From an uncultured Christensenella sp. (GTDB lineage: Bacteria > Bacillota > Clostridia > Christensenellales > Borkfalkiaceae), in the NCBI GenBank assembly GCA_910586345.1, contig CAJUHC010000012.1, positions 1-34,542 on the forward strand: 34,542 bases of DNA, read 5' to 3'. The stretch's first letter is position 1; every line of letters starts with the position of its first letter. The position numbers and the translations under genes were made by a program. A model generated the notes under the pieces. The model was not told the origin of the DNA, did no database searches, and was given only the letters and a program-made list of their open reading frames with translations. This document shows, piece by piece, positions 32,040-34,542 of this stretch.

Positions 32040-33122
32040 TTATTGTATTGCGACATATCTGTTTCCGCCGATACCCGCCGCAAGACCTTTGATGGTAAGC
32101 GACATTATAACGGTCGTAATTTCCGCAATAGGTTTATTCAGTTTATCCGCGATTTCGGGTAAAAACGCTTCGCCCGATTTTTTTATCAAATCGAAAACTG
32201 TTTTTTCCGTTTCGGAAAGCTCGATTTTTTTGCGTCTTTTCAAGTCTAACCCATACTCGGCGAAAATGTCAAGCACATTTCTCGTAAGGGAAGCTCCGTT
32301 TTTTATAAGCTCGTTGCAGCCCTCTCCCGAATTCACGTCCGCGCAATACGGAAAAGCAAACACGTCCCTGCCGTAATCGTTCGCATAATTTGCAGTAATG
32401 ACGGCGCCGCTCTTCGCTCCCGCGGATACGACGAGCGTACCGACAGAAAGTCCGGCTATTATACGGTTGCGGATGGGAAAATAATACGGTCTCGGTTTTT
32501 CCTGAGGCAGGTGCTCCGTTATTACAAGCCCGCTTTGCGCGACTTTTCTGAGCAGACCCGCGTTACAGGAAGGATATATATGGTCCAAACCGTTCGCAAG
32601 AACCGAAACGACTTTTCCGCCGTTATCGAGCGCACCCTCGATTGCTTTGCTGTCCGCGCCTTCCGCAAGCCCCGTCACTATCGTAAACTCCTGCGACAGT
32701 TCGCGCGAAATCTTCTTGCAGGAACTTAGTATTTTGGGCAGAGTTCTGCGCGAACCGACTATTGAAAAACATCGGGTTCTCAAAAGATTCGTATCTCCTT
32801 TACAGTATAAAACGACGGGAGGGTCCTTTATATTTTTAAGCGTTTCGGGATAATCGTCTGAAAAATACGTGACGCACTTTATAGCCTTTTTCTCTAATTC
32901 CCGTAAAATTTGAGCGCGGTAAGAAGAGTCGCCGTAATCACCCGTCACTTTATTATATACTCCGCGCGAAAAGGTTTTAATCAGAAAACTTTCGTACTTT
33001 TTGAAATCGGGTTCCGCCGAATCCAAATCCGAGAGCAGCTTTTTATTAATTTCGTAAGGCAGGGAAAAACCCGAAAGAGTTATTAAATTTATTTCTTCGT
33101 TCGTATACATATTATTTAACAT
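32040..33122 (-). CDS. dprA: DprA/Smf, DNA-processing protein
   Basis: The 360-residue protein loads RecA on incoming single-stranded DNA during transformation. It has an N-terminal helical region, a Rossmann-like core with SIVGSRRTLPKILSSCKKIS, FTIVTGLAEGADSKAIEGAL, VSVLANGLDHIYPSCNAGLL and FPIRNRIIAGLS, and a C-terminal winged helix (about 300-360, TVFDLIKKSGEAFLPEIADKL). Start is ATG 33122, overlapping the comM stop, or ATG 33110; neither has a strong SD, suggesting coupling to comM. Confidence 0.94.
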   Translation of the reverse strand: MLNNMYTNEEINLITLSGFSLPYEINKKLLSDLDSAEPDFKKYESFLIKTFSRGVYNKVTGDYGDSSYRAQILRELEKKAIKCVTYFSDDYPETLKNIKDPPVVLYCKGDTNLLRTRCFSIVGSRRTLPKILSSCKKISRELSQEFTIVTGLAEGADSKAIEGALDNGGKVVSVLANGLDHIYPSCNAGLLRKVAQSGLVITEHLPQEKPRPYYFPIRNRIIAGLSVGTLVVSAGAKSGAVITANYANDYGRDVFAFPYCADVNSGEGCNELIKNGASLTRNVLDIFAEYGLDLKRRKKIELSETEKTVFDLIKKSGEAFLPEIADKLNKPIAEITTVIMSLTIKGLAAGIGGNRYVAIQ

Positions 33123-34542
33123 CCAAATTTCTGTATGAAACCGCTTCGAGAATATGCGCGGGTTTTATTTCCTCGGAATAGTCCAAATCGGCAATGGTTC
33201 GCGCAACCTTTATTATTCTCGAACGTCCGCGCGCCGAAAGGTGAAGAGTATGAAACGCGTTTTTTAAAATCTCTTCGCTCTGATACGAAAGACGGCAGTA
33301 TTTTTTTATCTGCCTTTCGCCCATATTCGCATTGACCGACATATCTTCTTCCGCAAATCTCTCGCGCTGAATAGCACGCGCGCGCTCCACGCGCTCTTTT
33401 ACGGAAGCGCTGTTTTCCTCTTCGGTTTCGGAAGTCAAATCGTCGTACTTTACTCCGTCTACTTCCACCTGTAAATCTATTCTGTCAAGAAGCGGTCCCG
33501 AAATTTTGCTTCTGTAATTGCGTATCTGCGCGGGAGTACAGGTACATTCGTTCGTTTGAGAACCGCTGTTTCCGCAAGGACAGGGATTCATACTTGCGCA
33601 CAGCATAAAATCAGCGGGGAAAGTCACCGCGCCTCCCGCGCGCGTGACGGTAATTACCTTATCTTCGAGAGGCTGTCGCAACGATTCGAGCGTATGGCGG
33701 TTGTACTCGGGAAGTTCGTCCAGATACAGTACGCCTTTATGAGCTTTGGAAATTTCCCCCGCGCGTATTTTCGCGTTACCGCCTCCGCAAAGCGAAACGG
33801 TCGAAGCGGTATGATGCGGAGTGCGGAAAGGGCGCAGAGAAACTATTCCGTCCTCGGACAGCTCGCCCGATACGGAGTGTATTTTAGTAACTTCGAGAGC
33901 TTCGTCGAAAGTCAAATCCGGCATAATAGTCGGAATACAGCGGGCGAGCATAGTTTTTCCCGTGCCGGGAGGCCCCGCGAACAAAATATTGTGACCGCCG
34001 GCAACGGCTATTTCCAAAGCGCGCTTTGCGACTTTCTGACCGCGTACGAGCGACAAATCGCAATTATACGAGCGGTTGCTCTGCACTTGATTAAAACTTC
34101 TGTGCCCGACGGGAGCAAACTGCCTTTCGCCGTTAAGAAAGTCCGCAGTATCCCTTAAAGACGAAAGGGCGTAAACTTCTGTTCCCTCGATATAACTCGC
34201 CTCGTTCGCGTTGCCGAAAGGAACTATAAAACGTCTGAAACCCTTGTTTTTCGCGGAAATCAATACGGGCAGTATTCCCGCCACGGGACGCATCGAACCG
34301 TCGAGCGCAAGTTCGCCGAGAAAAACGAAATCTGTATCGCCCGAAAGCTGCCCGCTCGCTTTTAATATACTTACGGCAAGAGGCAAATCGAAAAGCGCTC
34401 CCTCTTTCTTTATATCGGCAGGAGCAAGATTTATGGTTATTTTATTTACGGGAAATCGGAACGCGCTGTTTTTTATGGCGGAGCGGACTCTCTCCTTGCT
34501 TTCTTTTACAGCCGTGTCGGGAAGCCCTACAAGGTCGTAAGA
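33112..34542 (-). CDS. comM: YifB/ComM-type AAA+ protein, N-terminus cut by right edge
   Basis: The visible 476 residues lack the true start, which lies beyond 34542. They contain the end of the N-terminal Lon-like (ChlI) domain (SYDLVGLPDTAVKES, NLAPADIKKEGALFDLPLAVSIL), Walker A GPPGTGKTMLAR, Walker B GVLYLDELPEY, a Cys cluster CPCGNSGSQTNECTC, GPLLDRIDLQVEVD and a C-terminal helical ARGRSRIIKVARTIADL domain. ComM is a helicase that extends integration of transforming DNA in Gram-negatives; YifB is its wider family name. Overlap with dprA supports a role in DNA uptake or recombination. Confidence 0.94.
   Translation of the reverse strand, partial: SYDLVGLPDTAVKESKERVRSAIKNSAFRFPVNKITINLAPADIKKEGALFDLPLAVSILKASGQLSGDTDFVFLGELALDGSMRPVAGILPVLISAKNKGFRRFIVPFGNANEASYIEGTEVYALSSLRDTADFLNGERQFAPVGHRSFNQVQSNRSYNCDLSLVRGQKVAKRALEIAVAGGHNILFAGPPGTGKTMLARCIPTIMPDLTFDEALEVTKIHSVSGELSEDGIVSLRPFRTPHHTASTVSLCGGGNAKIRAGEISKAHKGVLYLDELPEYNRHTLESLRQPLEDKVITVTRAGGAVTFPADFMLCASMNPCPCGNSGSQTNECTCTPAQIRNYRSKISGPLLDRIDLQVEVDGVKYDDLTSETEEENSASVKERVERARAIQRERFAEEDMSVNANMGERQIKKYCRLSYQSEEILKNAFHTLHLSARGRSRIIKVARTIADLDYSEEIKPAHILEAVSYRNLDVK

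Noticed and set aside
1..34542. CRISPR arrays, tRNA or rRNA genes, insertion sequences
   Set aside because: No regularly spaced direct repeats, no recognisable tRNA/rRNA conserved blocks and no transposase or terminal inverted repeats were seen when reading both strands.

Overview
The window is chromosomal DNA from a bacterium of the Bacillota, most likely a Clostridia-type anaerobe. The evidence is moderate GC, SD-led genes with ATG/GTG starts, the block topA-trmFO-hslV-hslU, a folate-type TrmFO, an HslV with a Bacillus-like N-terminus, ECF-type vitamin transporters, and a MurF with added membrane helices. I cannot name the genus. Nearly all genes are on the minus strand. Only a pyridoxal-salvage pair and a GntR-ABC operon are on the plus strand.

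Layout. (1) 1-5920 is an accessory, polymorphic-toxin-like region: a 1501-residue RHS/YD-repeat protein, a small putative immunity gene, and then at least two further solo 'tip' cassettes. Each solo cassette starts with the same Gly/Ala-rich hydrophobic block and lies behind its own TTGACA promoter and a strong hairpin; the last one runs off the left edge. The tip and partner genes are visibly more AT-rich than the RHS core. (2) 6036-9051 is vitamin B6 salvage: a MocR/PdxR-type regulator divergent from a pyridoxal/pyridoxamine kinase and an ECF S-component, with a perfect 13-bp inverted repeat between them. (3) 9116-16058 runs, in transcription order, tcdA, tsaE, tsaB, rimI, an alpha/beta hydrolase, murF, ddl and icd. 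It joins tRNA t6A/ct6A modification, late peptidoglycan precursor synthesis and NADP-isocitrate dehydrogenase. (4) 16065-18477 is a YtrA-like GntR repressor with an ABC exporter. (5) 18482-19447 is a riboflavin ECF S-component under an FMN riboswitch with a visible terminator and promoter. (6) 19479-23697 is glyA, degV, a chloramphenicol-acetyltransferase-like gene and a TIR-like-domain gene. (7) 23709-34542 is comM (cut by the right edge), dprA, topA, trmFO, hslV, hslU, a Sel1-repeat membrane protein, hisS and trxA, ending at a terminator.

How the parts work together. The B6 genes form a regulated uptake-and-phosphorylation unit. tsaE, tsaB and tcdA act on the same tRNA nucleotide, position 37 of ANN-decoding tRNAs. 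ddl and murF are consecutive steps of muropeptide synthesis. hslU and hslV form one protease. comM and dprA both handle incoming DNA. The most unusual items are the tandem solo tip cassettes next to the RHS gene, the TIR-like gene in a housekeeping operon, and two genes (tsaE, tcdA) whose promoters sit so close to the ATG that their mRNAs should be leaderless. No tRNA, rRNA, CRISPR array or insertion sequence was seen.
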